DNA from: Phylloscopus collybita
Taxonomy: Eukaryota > Chordata > Aves > Passeriformes > Phylloscopidae
NCBI GenBank assembly: GCA_027886175.1
Contig: JAJNNQ010000075.1
Location: 33,324,501-33,388,500 of the forward strand
Reading direction: 5' to 3'
DNA length: 64,000 nt
Below are positions 37,131-51,096 of this stretch, piece after piece; position 1 is the stretch's first letter, and each line of letters begins with the position of its first letter. The position numbers and the translations under genes were made by a program. A model generated the notes under the pieces. The model saw only the letters and a program-made list of their open reading frames with translations. It ran no database searches and was not told the origin of the DNA.

Positions 37131-40100
37131 CCCCAAATATTTACTAGAAATATTGTTGCTACAGTATCCTTCTTGACATGGGGAAGGGGAAACAGGAGGG
37201 CACCTCCGTGTCCAAAATGTGTGGACATCAGAGATTTTTAGAGAGGTATAAAAAAAACCTCTCTAACTTTTCTGTTCCTTGTCATCATAAGGTGTCAGCC
37301 TGACTGAAGCCCCTTGGCTCTTCTGACCATATAGAATTGGTTGGGTTTTGGGGTGTTATTATAAGACAGAATTCTAATTCTTAGACCCTGGAGTACTGTT
37401 ATGATTTCAGAAATGAGAAATTTATCAGAAAATAAGTGGGATTGCAGCCCTCAACCTTTGGAGGGCTTGGCTGAAAACAAAATAGATCCGGAGGGCAAAA
37501 AGAAAAGTAGAAGTTGTTTTTTTTTTTTTTAATGTTAAAGAGCTTAGGATTTAGCCAGTTTTTGAATAAATATAGGACTGATGGGTGAATAGTGGATTTC
37601 ATTTTCCATGCAGTACATAGGTCATAATTCATACATAATCACATATTATTTTCTTTAATACATTTACCAAGTTCTATCTTGAAACCACAGGGGTGCTTTT
37701 AACACTCATTGATAATATAAGATGACTGAGCTAGAAATCTTCTGATGATTAAGAGCTTTCCATCCTACATAAATTACCAGCCATTTTACTCTCTCCTCAA
37801 CTTAATACCAGCTGCATCCTTCAGTTCACTTAGCTTTTCCCTTTTTACTGATAGAGAAAAATATGCTTTCTCATCAGTCATTTCCCTGTACTAAAAACAG
37901 GCTAGCTTTTTTGCTTGACTCTTCAATATTTTGCTCTGCTAATAGCTTTCTGCTGCTCCCATTCCAGCTTGAATTAATCTATGGAGAGAAAAGCAGAATA
38001 GTGCACACATATATCAGACTGGGAAGCCCTTCTGAAATTCCCCTTATTTAAAAAGGGCTCTGATAATGGCATAACTGTGACAAACCTAGAAATATTTCAC
38101 AAGCTCCCACATAAGATTACAACTATTTAATAAATTTTCTAACTTCAGAATACTTCATGATTCAGGCACATTTTCATCTCATAATCAATTAGTTCACCAA
38201 GATTAATCAGCTTCTCACTTGTTTCAGTCATTTCATCTTACAGCAGAAATCCCAGGTAATTCAACAGTACTCATTTTTTCACTACTGCATTATATGTGTG
38301 GAATTTTTGTGTACACAGAATTATTCAGCCCTTCATAAGATATTCCTGCCCTTCTCTTTATTAACAAAACTGTCTAGCTTTGTTAATAAAAACCATTGCA
38401 TACTCCGACTTTTTTCGTGCCAAGGACACTAGTGGAACCACTCAATTTTTGAATAAAGATATTTTGATTCAGAAAAGTCTGGCTATTCTTAATTTAATTG
38501 TCTCTATCATAACTAAACACATTCTTTACATGAAGTCACACAAAATTATTTACTGGGTTTCTAAGAAATTAGACTGATTTTATCTCCCTGTCTTTGAAAA
38601 CCATTCATCTAAAAAAGACTATTGCTTTGGTAAAATGCAAGTTGGGTAAATCTATGCTGCATTTCATTTTAATTTACCTCTACATTTTTGGAGTGTTCTA
38701 AAGCCTTGCATATAGCTAACATAGTCTGTAGTCATGTATGCCATTATTTATTTTCTATTTTGTAAATGCATATCCTTGTTGACTGTTTTCCATTTATACC
38801 TTTCCTGATTTAAGAGATTTATTTAAAAGCTCTGCTGCTGGATCTGCAATTTCATGTGTGAGTTCTTGCAGTACTGCAGAAAGATTATCTAGTTCCCCCA
38901 GCATGAGTACATTAGGTTGCTTGACTTTTGGTTTCCACTTCAGTTGTTGTCATTTCCTTTTCCACATTTCCACCGCTGTTGTGTTTCTGTTCCATATTCA
39001 GCATCACTATTCTTACTGAAAATTGATCCAAAGGTCTTAGAAACATGGCTAGTGACCCACACTTGGTCCACTGGAATCAAAAAGTTCAGTGTTTTATAAC
39101 CACAAGCAAAAACCTAATTAAAAAAGAAAAAAACAAAAATTGAAAGATTTCTGTGCCAAATACTGCTTCCTAGTGTCTGATAGCTGAAGGCTTACAATCT
39201 AGCAAAGAAAAAAAATCCAAAGCTGTTTTAGGTCACAGGGAAACAGCAGGAGAAAACAAACTACTGACAACACCAAAGGACCCCTCAATGGGAAAGAATG
39301 TAGTTTTCCAGAGTGCTGCTGGACTCCATGAGATTTTTAATATTATTAAGGAATGACCTTGCCCCCCACAACATGCTCAAGGTATGGCAAGTTTCTGAAT
39401 CTATAAAAGCAGGCCATAAGCTATTGCTTCTTCCATTTGTTCTCTCTCCTTTATAAAGCAAGAGGATAACATCTTGATTCCTGCTGCAGATCAAGGAAAA
39501 CGCTGAAATCCTGGATTAATAAAAAATATAAACACTAGACAATAAACATATTAAATAGACAGAAATATTTTCTTATTTTATCTTTTTAGAAGAGTTTTTA
39601 AAATCTCTGTCCCAGTCACAAGGTAAAACAAAGCCCACAAGTTCTTCTATTTTTTTTCTTTATGTATGTACTGAAGACTCAGACCTAATTACAGGCAGCC
39701 TGAAAGTACAGGCTTTATTACATACTAATGTGCCTTTCTATCAACAGAATATCTTCATAAAATATTTACACTGTCCAAATTTGCCTCAGATAAGCCCTTA
39801 GTCTGTAAAAATTTTTAGGACTTTGACTATGGGAGAGGTGTTGCCTTCAATAGAGACAGAATAAAACCTGCATGGGATAACTCTTCATGTCTCTTTTAGC
39901 TCTTAATAATGAAAACTGGGTTTAGGCAGAGGAAGGAACTAGCCCTAAGATACTACTGAAAGATCTGTCCAAAAATATTTGTAATTTTTGCCACCCTCTA
40001 TTTTTTTAGGTTGTCACATATCTTAAATGGGAGATTATTTAAGAAAATTTTAATTTAAATCTTCAATAACATTTTTTTTGTTATTTACCTATATTACTAT

Positions 40101-43100
40101 TCCAAATCCCTCTGACTCTGTATTAGATAACTTCACAATAATTTACTCATACTGTAGTGACTTTTAATTATATTTACAAGAAGCTGTCACTCTCAAAGAA
40201 TAAATTCTGACACCAGCTGAATACGTTGTTAAATTCTGAGGGAACTGTGAATGGAAAACATGTCAGAAAAATAAGTCCTTGTGAACAAAGAGGAAAGTAA
40301 AAAACCACAAGATTTTTTAATGTTGTTATCCATGTATTATACTTGGAGTTTGTCTTACAGCACCTTTGGTATTTGGTCTCACTCCTTTCTCTTGGTGTTT
40401 ACAACATCACCTTCATCACTGAATTAAGCTGATCCAATTGGGATTTTATCTCACTTATTTTCTCACTCCTGTCAGGAACACTTGATGCTGGCATGTGTGG
40501 CAACACATGGGAGGAAAGGCTTGTTTTAACAACCACATTGACTTTTCAGCCCCTCTGTTACCACAGCCATCAAATTCCAATTTATTCTTCCAGGGGCCCT
40601 CATCATTCCACAGTCCAGTGTGGACAAAAAGAAAAATAATTTGGTCACTTAAGAGTGAGAAAGTCTATACTCCCAAAACAAAACCAGTCAGACAGCTATC
40701 TCAAAATTTACAGGCTCTGTTGACTGACTCCTTACCTCTTCCCTGACTCCAGTTTTCCCAGTGCCTCCCCTTGGCACCATCCTGCACTTTTTCTGGGGGC
40801 CTTTCAACAGTTCAGTGACAGAATCATGTGAATACAAATAAATGAGAGGTCAAACAACACTCTTTTTCTTTTTTTTAATCAGGATTATTTTGTCCACAGA
40901 TCAAAAACTGATGGAAAGTAATATTTGAGACCAGCTCATAAGAAAACAAGAGGAAGATAAGAGCAATAAAAACTCGTTCTCACTCCCTCCCTTCTAAAAG
41001 GTTACCACTCTGCTTAACCTACATATTTTGTCTACTGAAAAGAACTACAAAACCAAAGAAATTGTCAGGCAACCAAACTTATTAATTCAAATAAATTCAA
41101 ACATAGAAGTGTAAATGGAACAATAGCTTTTGCTAAGGGATGGCAACAATTGTTATTATGGGAGAAACAAAATCTGTTTTTAAAGACTTCCTGCTGACAT
41201 GTTTCTGACATGGTATTTTTCTACCAAGCCCAGATAGTCACAAGTAAATTAATTCCCTACATATTTTTCTTCATAAACAAGCTTTCCCTTCCATTTCTTT
41301 TTATCTCTTTTGCTTTTTTATAACGGGGAGAAAAAATGCACTAAATCCTAATTTTTTTCTGACACTCAATATTATTAACTAGCAGTACATAGATTTTGTT
41401 TTATTTTACTAGGTATAACATGGGTAAAAAAGTACATCTAGAAATTAATACTGTTCATGCTTCAACAGAGAAAAAATCATGGAATGCAGGTTTAATTTTG
41501 AGTGTTCTTAATCTACAGTCTTGTCACTGTCTCAGAGATCTTTGCCAATCTTGGAGATTTAAAAATTATATGTGTTACAAGACCTAAGTGCAAAATATTC
41601 CTAAGAAAGAAATTGCAACTCTTACTTTAATTTAGTAAACTCCAAATTTTGGCATGTACCCCATGCCTTCACTTTCACTTAAAAAAATATTAACTTCCAC
41701 CACCCACTGATCAAGAAAAGAGTCTGGCTTTTGAAGCTGGAAGCAGTTGACATCTCATAACTTAGTGGCTTCTATGATGTATGATTTCTTTCTATGATGA
41801 AAATGCACCTTTTAAAAACATTTAAAACATATGCATGAAAAATTGGTGAGCTACAATCTCCCAAACATATATCTTGCTTTCAAATCATCCTGTCCCATAT
41901 TAAGCAATTATGGAAAAGAACACTGACTACACCACAGATGTTTCCTAATTAAGTGGATCAAGGGAAACACAGCTGCTAATGACTTTTTTTGTTTTATGTG
42001 TCTGCTATTTATAGTCTGTTGTGCTATATATAGACAATAAAGTCTTAGTATGAATCTAAATTCAATTACCTTAAGAAAGAGTTTATTAAAAATTACTTGA
42101 AATTGTTTCAGATCTGTAATTTAGCATAGACTAGATGTGTGCCTTTAAGTATCAACTCCTGAGGTTCACTTCTATATTCCTTCTTTACTGTTTTGCTTTT
42201 TTTTACTAATCAATGTCTAATGTTTATTTTTTGGGGGGGGAGGAGGTTCAGACTCTTTCTTTCTCACTCTTTTGATTCCAGTATCCTACCTTCTACTACA
42301 TGAAGATGTTTCAATAGTTGTTCACTTGAGCCATTCGGGTAAATATTACAGCCTTTTGGCTGATTTTAGTATTGTCCACATTCATTTTTTTGGCAATATT
42401 TGCTAAACCTTTGTATAAAATTTCTTCTGATAGCCTCAGACATCTTTCTGACCCAAATAATAAAGTTAGAGGTGCATTTGAGTTTGAACCAGAGTGTACT
42501 TTGAAACTTGTTGTTCCCAGTTGTCCCCATATGTCATTACTGAGTCACCTTAGAGCATGCATTTTGGATACTTTTGCATAAAATTAAGCTGGAAGACCAG
42601 GAGTAATTTGCTCCAACCACAAATGACCACTCAATATACATGACCAGACTAACACTAGAAAAAAATATATACCCAAATCTTATACAGTGGTATCTTTAGC
42701 TCCTCAACCTCACAGCATTCTGTCAACCCACTCTTCTGGTCCTCCCTGCCTGCCAGTGTAAAGCTGAACTCTGCCACTGAACAAATGCTATGGATGGAGT
42801 TGTCTTTCATTCTAGTACCAAACTCTGATTTTGAATAAACATTCATGATAAAAATCACATAAAGAACATGCAGCTCCTTGGATGACATTATAGCAAAGCT
42901 CTGAAATGATTGCAGGTGAACCATTCAAAAAGTGCAATAAGAAGAAAAAACCGCAGCTGGAATTTTGAAAACTTTATCAGATGAAGCATACAGGTGAAAT
43001 GCAGATGAATGAAAGATGCAAAGAGAGACTCCAAAGAAAGCAGTATGGTTCCACAGGAAGAACGAAAGGACTCCTACTGAATGAACAGACTACCCTAAAT

Positions 43101-46100
43101 ATGAGCTGGGATGCCTTTGAGGACAGCAGAGGATGGACATGTAACAGGAGAACAGAAATGTACTTAAATTCTGAGGGTTTGCTTTCTGCAGATACAGATA
43201 AAGTCACTAGAAAAGTTCCCTGCTAATTAATTAGGCTTGAACTAAACTCTGGTTTTCATTCTAGCATGTAAAAGACTCACTCACAATTTGTGGTAGAGAT
43301 TTAATCACAGCTAGGAGTTGTCAACCCAGCCCTGCTAAATTCCCTTGAGTTTATGCAGTTGGTTCCAGTGTACCCATAAACTTCAGCCACCATGACTGTA
43401 TCTAAATAAGAACCTTAAACACTCTCAGGGTGCTGATAGGCTAAATGATTATATTTCTGGAGTAGTCACTGCTAGTGTTTTTACCTGCATCATCTTCTAC
43501 CAACCAAAATATTTCCCAAATAGAGTTTGGGAATATGCAGTCCTAGAGGTATTGTCAGCTGGCAATGGTCCACTTCTCACCAGATTGGCATTACACAGCA
43601 TGATCATGACCAGAATATGCCAATGATCCAGGCTGGGAAAAGGGACCCTGCAAGCATTTAATTTCCTAATATAGATTAGCTGTTAAATTGAAGAATGAGC
43701 TTTATGCTTTTTCTGGCTCAGTCTAATGGACTATTCCCAGAGGGATAGGGCATAGGAATTAACCCTTCCAATCTTTAAGTACTACCATTACAATTGGGAC
43801 AACAAATCTGTAATAAAAGAGAATATCTTGGTGAATACATGCAAGTGTAACTAAAAGGTGGATGTGATTTCACTGATGTTTTATACAAAATCTATTTTTT
43901 TCTAGAAAGAAATTCCTATGTTTAGAGGCTTTAAAAGCCAAGACAGCAGTTTTATTCAGAATAATGCTATATTTTACCAGGGTAATGAACACAACAAATC
44001 CATGAATTTGACTCAATTTTGATACACTCAAAAATGTTTTCAAATTTGAAAGGACTTTTAGTACATTTATGATCAGAAGTATGGTGAATGCTGCTTCTCT
44101 GTAAGGATTCTTTTATCTTTTATCATCTAGGATATTGTGTTTTCAGACATGTAGTGATAAATGATATAAAAGAAAATAATTTGATATTTATCAAGAGTTG
44201 TGAATTATTAATGTTCATAATATAGCAAAGATAAAAAACCAACCCCAAAACACATTCTTATCAACATATCCACATGAACGAGCAGATAACTATGAAAATA
44301 AAGTATCTGGACTGCTGTGGCACAAACTCTATTCCTTTAAAATTTTAATTCAAAATTAAATGCTACCTTTAAGAATGCAGGCAGTTTAGAAAATTTATAT
44401 CCTCACAAATCTGTTACAGTGAAAAAAATCCAATAGATTTGTGGATACATAAAAATGATACACTGATAGATAAGTGCCTGCTCCAAAACCTTTATTGTTC
44501 AGCTGAGGCTGCACTCAGCAAACAAACAAGTCAAAAAAATGAGGTGTATAATGTGTAAATGACAGAAGGAAGCAAGTCTGACAGAAAAAGGTGAGTCTTA
44601 CAGAACAGACGGGCGCTAAAACCCTCTGGAGGTCGTAGAGAAACATTAAATATTCTTGAAAATATAGGAGAGCTGTGCAAAGAAACAGGACTGTGCATAC
44701 AGGAATGTCAGAAGAGAATTCATGGAGACCCCAAAGTCCTGGGTTATCTCCTCTTATTTTCCTTCTCGGAAACAAAATAAAGGACTCAGGTTAATGCTGC
44801 AAGAATCATCTGTTCACAGTCTGCTGAGTGTCCTTCAGTGTTCAACGATGAGTTGAACAAGGAATTCTCAGGAACTCACAGCTCAGTGCTGGAGTGTAGT
44901 TTGACTTGGCCTTTCTGGAATCATGGGTTCTCCACACCCAGTGGAACTGGATACCTAGTACATCAGATCCATGAATTCTGTAAAGATTTTAAGGTAAAAT
45001 GATATATTTATTGAAACTGTTGATGGATGTTAGAGCAGCTTAATAAAAGGAAAACAGATTTTTCTCAGTAGTGTCTGAGGCTGGCTAACAAGGCTTTGCC
45101 ATCTTTCTCTGAGGTGTTGGGTATATCTACTCTGATCAAAAGAAGCAACAGAATCATGCTGAGTTTGAGCCATTGGAAGTAGAGCCAATGAGGCACATAG
45201 AGTGCATCACTGATGGACTGAATGCAACAAGATGTAATCTTCCTTTGCTGAAACTGAAGCAGTACCAATTGTGTTAAAAAACCCACAATGGATAATAGTA
45301 CAAATAGATCCTTATTCAAGGGCATTCCTAAGTTTGATGACCACTACACATTTTTTATGAGGAATAATTTCATACTGCTGTGTTGTAGGATTGTCTAATG
45401 CCTTTATCCTCTGCTTAGAATATTCTTTCTGATGCTCAAGGATCAAACAGTTAATGAGTCTTTCAGTATTATATATTCCCTGTAAGTGGTAGAGTAAAAG
45501 CTTCATGGAAAATAGTCTATTTGATCTAATACATATATTTTTATATACAATATGAATTCCATATTTTGCCTTTTGATGTAAATTCCCATATGTGGTCCTT
45601 ATGGAGCCCTTTCTAACTATTTCATTATGGTACTAAATCATTCCTAATCAACAGATAGGGATTATGATTTCCAAAACATGATTTAGGCATTTCAGAATGC
45701 ATGGAAGAAAAACATTATAACCAAACAACTGTTTCTTTTCAAGAACAATTAATTTAAAAAAATTCTCTAAAAAAAAGACATTATTAACATTTAATAAATG
45801 AGAGGGGGAAAAATATTGATTGCGAAGCAATTTGAAATTTCATCTCTCTTTTTCACTGCTGCATATTGGCTATGATCAGATGCCTTGCTAGTACAGAACT
45901 GAAAGTATTTAGCTTTGTTTTGTATGCCTTAAATAAGCCTGGTAGAAGTGATCTGTTCAAACATTGCTTGAAAATTACAGTTACAGTAACTTTGGATATT
46001 GTATTTTTTTCCTTGCTTTGAAAGACATATAATCAAAACTATTATTTAAACACAAACATATTAAAAGATTATTATTGATTCCAAGGGTTCATTTCTGCTC

Positions 46101-46435
46101 CTATGTACCGGTAATTTTATAATAGAGGTTTGAAATACACTTTCAAGGATTTGCCTATAAAATGTTCTTTTCCTTTACGTATGAAATGGACTGATTCCTT
46201 GACCAATTATTTATAATTTAATCCTTCAGCCTATTCCAGTTTTTATGTGATAACAATTATTGTATCTCTGAATGATACAAGATATATTTCTTTCTTCTTC
46301 CTTCTTTCGAGATTGCTTTTTTGCTATGGATTTCAACTTTATTAGGGGTCTAATGTGTTTTGTGGAAATGCTGGACTGAAGAACAGATGGTATTTTGTGT
46401 TTTTGTTCTCTGACAGTCCTGTGAGGACGCTAGTG
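37131..46435. other. AT-rich non-coding stretch
   Basis: No gene and no recognised repeat were found over 9 kb beyond short A, T and G runs (for example T12 near 37518 and G8 at 42233-42240). A TATA-like string (CTATAAAAGCAGGCC) lies near 39402, with no CpG island. All open frames are under 97 codons and look random. Confidence 0.6.
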
Positions 46436-46854
46436 TGTCATGTTTTAGGAATGGTGCTCCCCAGGTTATTGCCCCACTCTGAGACTCGCCCAGACCAGAC
46501 ATGGCTCACTTGCTCCTGCCCCACACCTTCCCTTCCCACTCCAGGGATGGGGTTGAGAATTGGAAGCACAAAAAGGTGAAAATCATGGGTTGAGATAAGA
46601 AACAATTTACTGGAAACAGCAATGAAACAAGAAAATTAACAACCATGACAAGAAAATTAGCAACAATGACAAGACCAGTAACAAAAGTATACAGAGAGAA
46701 TGATTCATATTCAAAAATGCTCACTGCAGAGTCCAACCCCACTGGACCACATACATATTTTCCCAACTGGAAAAGGGACAACTTTTCTTCTGGGAAGTGA
46801 GAGAGTCCCTTTCTCCTGCCCCCTGGCAATGAGGTAAGATTGTATTGAGTGACA
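46436..46854 (-). mobile_element. Solo LTR of an avian endogenous retrovirus, minus orientation
   Basis: Read on the minus strand it begins TGTCACTCAATACAATC, carries a degenerate poly(A) signal (AGTAAA, plus 46606-46611) followed by a GTTTCTTATCTCAACCCATG U5-type segment, and ends GTGCTTCCAATTCTCAACCC ... CCTAAAACATGACA. The U5 block with CATCCCTGGAGTGGGAAGGG is typical of widespread avian ERV LTRs. Terminal bases fit TGT...ACA and length is about 419 bp. Flanks CTAGTG (left) and TTAGGG (right) match at 4 of 6 positions, which is suggestive of an old 6-bp duplication but not convincing. No internal retroviral frames flank it. Inside is a 21-bp tandem repeat (about 46633-46675). Confidence 0.72.
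46633..46675. repeat. 21-bp tandem repeat inside the LTR
   Basis: Two adjacent units AAGAAAATTAACAACCATGAC and AAGAAAATTAGCAACAATGAC (given to 21 bp) differ at two sites, and AAGACCAGTAAC begins a third, partial unit. Unit duplications are frequent in the U3 or R regions of LTRs. Confidence 0.7.
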
Positions 46855-46987
46855 TTAGGGTCTTAGCTACTTGGTTCACCAGGACAGCCTTCCTGCCAGC
46901 AATTTATCTCAAGCTCTTCAGCACACTGTATGTCCTTGAAACTTTTGTGTTTAATGGAATTTAAGAGGAGTGGCATTGAATACTTCA

Positions 46988-47088
46988 ACCATTTAATTAT
47001 AATGCAAAATTTATGTAGAGTGAAAGTATTTTTTTTAAGAAGTTCAGCCGCTTTAATGTGCAGTACTCCTTAGAAAATGCATAGATTG
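46988..47088. repeat. Unclassified dispersed repeat, copy A
   Basis: TTTAATTATAATGCAAAATT, TATGTAGAGTGAAAGTATT, then T8, then TTCAGCCGCTTTAATGTGCA and GTACTCCTTAGAAAATGC line up with the segment at 57718-57842. The two copies share order and orientation, with roughly one mismatch in five. I do not recognise the family. Confidence 0.6.
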
Positions 47089-49668
47089 CATTCAGCCATT
47101 TGTGGATGATTGTTTCACCCACAAAAAGGGAATTCAGTCACATTTTGGAAATACTGATAACATTAGGTAACAACTTGGCTGTTGAGCTTTTCATCAACCA
47201 TGGAGTCTGTAAAGGAATGTTTGGTTAAGGTATTTTTAGAGATTGCATATCTAATAAAAGATAATTGCTATGATTTCATCCTGGGATGATGGTTAGTCAG
47301 CAAGTCTAAGGATGAGCAAAAGGATGCTTACACACAGAGTGCAGAAACCAACACTTTTGGTGATTCAAACATCCAAGAAGCAGAAGTGTGTCCAAATCCA
47401 TCTTCCAAAGGATGATGTGCTCTTACAGAGGGGATTCTGCAGGGAACGACTTTGTAATCATTTCATTCTTTCTATCAAAATCACCCCAAAGTTACCTTCA
47501 CCCATATGCTCTTTAGGCAAGTGTTGATCCCAATCAAGCTTCAGAACATCTGTGAGTCTGCTCTGTTTACACTGAACCTGTATGTGCTGAACAGGCAAAT
47601 AATTTTGGATATTGTTGATGTTTTATTCCACAATGACTTTTCTGTAATTACCAGTTCTACAAATATAATTTCAAATAAATGTTGAATGAGGAAGAAGAGA
47701 GGATTATTTGGCTGATCAGTCTTTGAAGATAAAAATAGAATCCTGAGAAACTGAGTTCTGTTTGATCTGAATGACCAAGACCATGTTTTGTGCGTGTACT
47801 AATCTCCCACATACACTCGCAGACTGTCTGACTGAAGGCTGCAAAACTTAGATGATACAAGTCATGTAAGTCTAGCACTGGGAATATGAGTATGACCATG
47901 AGAAATCTTACAGGTTTGACAGTCTCCTTAGTTTCCTGCACTTGAATAAATACTGAATGACTGCTTCATGCCTCTGTGCCAGTAAGATCTGGAAAGTGTC
48001 CAGTCTGTATCAGGCTCTAAACTTTGAACAGATTGTTTCTGGTCCCTTGTCTTAGTCTTTCAGACTCTGTATTTAACTTGCCTCAACTCCTGAAACTATA
48101 ATTCTTGACTGGATTTCTTTTTGTTTCCTATGAGGCCAGAATTTTATCTCTAGGAAGAACCTGAATTCCTCTCTAGACCCTTAAGACCATGATATATGCT
48201 TCATATTGGACAATTTTGATACGAATTTTTAGAATTTTTGAGGAAAAATATTTAAGAATTATAGTGATTTTTATTGATCAAGTATAGAAGTGTCACAGAT
48301 CCTTCAATGGACACTCTTTCAAGCTATGATCATCTTATCTCTTGTAAGCAATTAGGTCCAATCTACCTGTCAAGGTCAAAAGGTGTTGGTGAGTCTTTTT
48401 TTTCTGTTATCTTTCTGATTGCCTGTCATGTTTGAGGCAAGAGAAAGTGCAGCAAACTGAAAGCAGATAAGAGTTTGGTAAATTTCTGTGTGAACCACTG
48501 ATCAGCTTCACATCTTAGTCAGATAAACTTCACTTAGTTTAGCTGCTCTCTGGAAACTTGATTTCTAAACAGCAGTTTAAATGTCTCTGCATCACAATTC
48601 CCAGTTCCTGTGGTAGTGGAGTTAGATCTAGTTGAGAAGCTACTTTGCCAAAACTTTAGGGTTTTCTCTCAGGCTTCAGCTATTCTAGTATTCACAGCCC
48701 TAGAAAATCACACTGAAAGACCAAAGCTGTTTGTTGAACACATGTAGTGTACTCCATTTATCTCCAATTCCATTTCTTAATACTGGTTCTTTGGATGTTT
48801 GGGGGAAACCCCTTCTTATTCCTGCCACTAACTTGTCAATGAGTGTTGAGTGTTAAAGTTTTAATCAGGATGCAGCATTCTTGGAGGACCTGGAGATGAC
48901 ACACTGTGGTTACTGGGGTGCTCTCATCTGAGGCTTGAAACATAAGGCCACATAACTGAACAGAACAATCCTGAAGTAATCCTAAAAATCATGCCAATCA
49001 GTTACCAATTGCACTGCCAAAATAAACAGGCACCTTTTCACTACGCAGCAGACAACTCCATAACAAATGAGATTGTCCAGAAACCACCTGCAAAGCTGTT
49101 GAAGTTATATTCAGCACAGGGGTCCAGCATGAAAAAACAAGTGCCCACATTAATGATTACTTTCAGCTCCAGTACATGGAACGATTGGAGTTCTGGATGA
49201 TTGGTGATTCTTCCATTAGTCATAAAAGGCTGCTAGAAATTACCTGCTTAGTTTAAATCAAGTGCTTAGTTTTCACTTGCTCCAAAGGCACAGAGTATTT
49301 GATATACAGTTGCTTTCACAATGTAGCAATTTTGCAACACTAACAAATTTGATCAGAAAATTTTGTTAAATTCCAGTTATCCATGACAGTAAAAAAATTT
49401 TAGTTTCTTGATCCATACCAATAACTAAAGTTTTCATTTACTGAAGTTTTCACTTAAAAGATTTCCATGCAGTTTTATAGCAAAATGAAGGTAAATAATG
49501 CAATTTGTATTCCAATGATATTTCAAATTACTCTAGAATCCTTGAACAGATTAGATACAATTTATTAATTTCTTTGAGAAATTTACAAAACCTTAAAAAG
49601 ACAAAATTTTTTTAGTATATCTCATTTTATAAAGAACAAGACTTTTTTCTTCCCTGAATCTTAATTTA

Positions 49669-49728
49669 GGGATATTTTGGTCATTTTATAAGAGGCAATG
49701 AGGCAGGAAGCAAGATGAAAAGAACAAT
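49669..49728. repeat. Direct repeat, copy 1 (partner at 51033-51096)
   Basis: GGGATATTTTGGTCATTTTA and TAAGAGGCAATGAGGCAGGA, followed by AGCAAGATGAAAAGAACAA, recur 1.36 kb to the right with only a few changes over the first 40-45 bp. Confidence 0.75.
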
Positions 49729-51032
49729 TGCAGGCTATACAGTAGCTTTTAAAAATCAAGTTAATGAATAAAAGTCAGAATTGTACTTTGTAGTTTGATT
49801 TAACCTTACAAGAGCTGCACCTAAGCTTGAAAATCAAATTAGATAATGTTTATACTTGCCATAATAATGTTATCTATAGTCTGCACAGAGACTTATGCAT
49901 TTTTCTTAGATGTATTCTTCAAAATCTGATTGACAACTAATGAATAAGATCAAAACAGAACAAAATAACTGTGAATTACACTCTATGTTAACTAGTACTC
50001 ATTCAACTTCCATATTAATAAGCTGGATATAGAACCATATATGTAGATGTGCATATGCATGCTCACATATAATTATATATACATACACACAGACTTCTGG
50101 TTAGTTTTTTTTTTCTTCTGAATTTTTACAATAGATTTGGGCACTGGTGAAAGAACACTGAGATCTCATTCAGCTACAGGTGTGATGTTCTCCTGTTGCT
50201 ATGCAGCTTTCCCCATCCTACTCCCACAAATGTGAGCATCAGAATTCACCAATTCTACGTTAATCTATACAGAGAACTGAGCAGATAAGACTCTTCATTA
50301 GTTAGCAGAAAGTTCTCTGGCAATGTGTGATGTTACATTGTTTTCACTTAAATGAATATATAGCATATATGAAAATTTGACGTGGATTTGGGACATCCCT
50401 TGTAGAATTCTGAATACATAAACCAATTAATGGACTATGTTCATAATATATGTGCAATTCTTAGGTGACAGTTTAAATATGAACGAGCTTAAGCAAATAA
50501 GTTACAATCCCTGCTGAAAACATTCTTTATTTTACCTTTTTCTCTGTGTTTAGTGTATGAACACAACCAAATGCAGGTTGTGCTTGCCAAATGGAAGAGA
50601 GGTTTCCAGCATTTTGCCTCACACCCCAGAGTATCTGTGGCTCTTTGTAGCCACAACATGCCTTTCTTATCATTTACCCACAGGCTGTGTAATACCCTAC
50701 CAGGTTCTTGTTGGTAGTTAACCCATTAATGAAACACAGAAATTATGGAACATTTGAAGTTTTGGTACATAATGGCTGACATTCAAACAAGTGGCTGTGC
50801 ATCCAAAAAAAAGGGGCCTTTCTAATCTTAGGAGGTAAGAAGGGTAGATGAGGTTGGAGAAGAGGTAACACAGCAGTTCTGGGCTAGAGCAGAAGCAATA
50901 CAGCACATGAAGAACGATGATAAAGAATGAGACTTGATACTAATCCCTCCTGGTCTGAATTGCAACTAGAACATAAAGCTGTGTGCCAAAATTGACAGGA
51001 TCTGAAACCCACCTGAAAGGGAAAATAAATCT

Positions 51033-51096
51033 GGGATATTTTGATGATTTTATAAGAGGCAATGAGGCAGGAAGTAAGAAGACAGGAAAAACAAGG
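51033..51096. repeat. Direct repeat, copy 2 (partner at 49669-49728)
   Basis: GGGATATTTTGATGATTTTA and TAAGAGGCAATGAGGCAGGA match copy 1 at all but two or three positions; similarity fades into AGTAAGAAGACAGGAAAAAC. Same orientation as copy 1. Confidence 0.75.

Noticed and set aside
39280..39500. TATA-containing segment (CTATAAAAGCAGGCC) considered as an LTR
   Set aside because: No matching poly(A) signal spacing, no TG...CA ends and no recognisable family.
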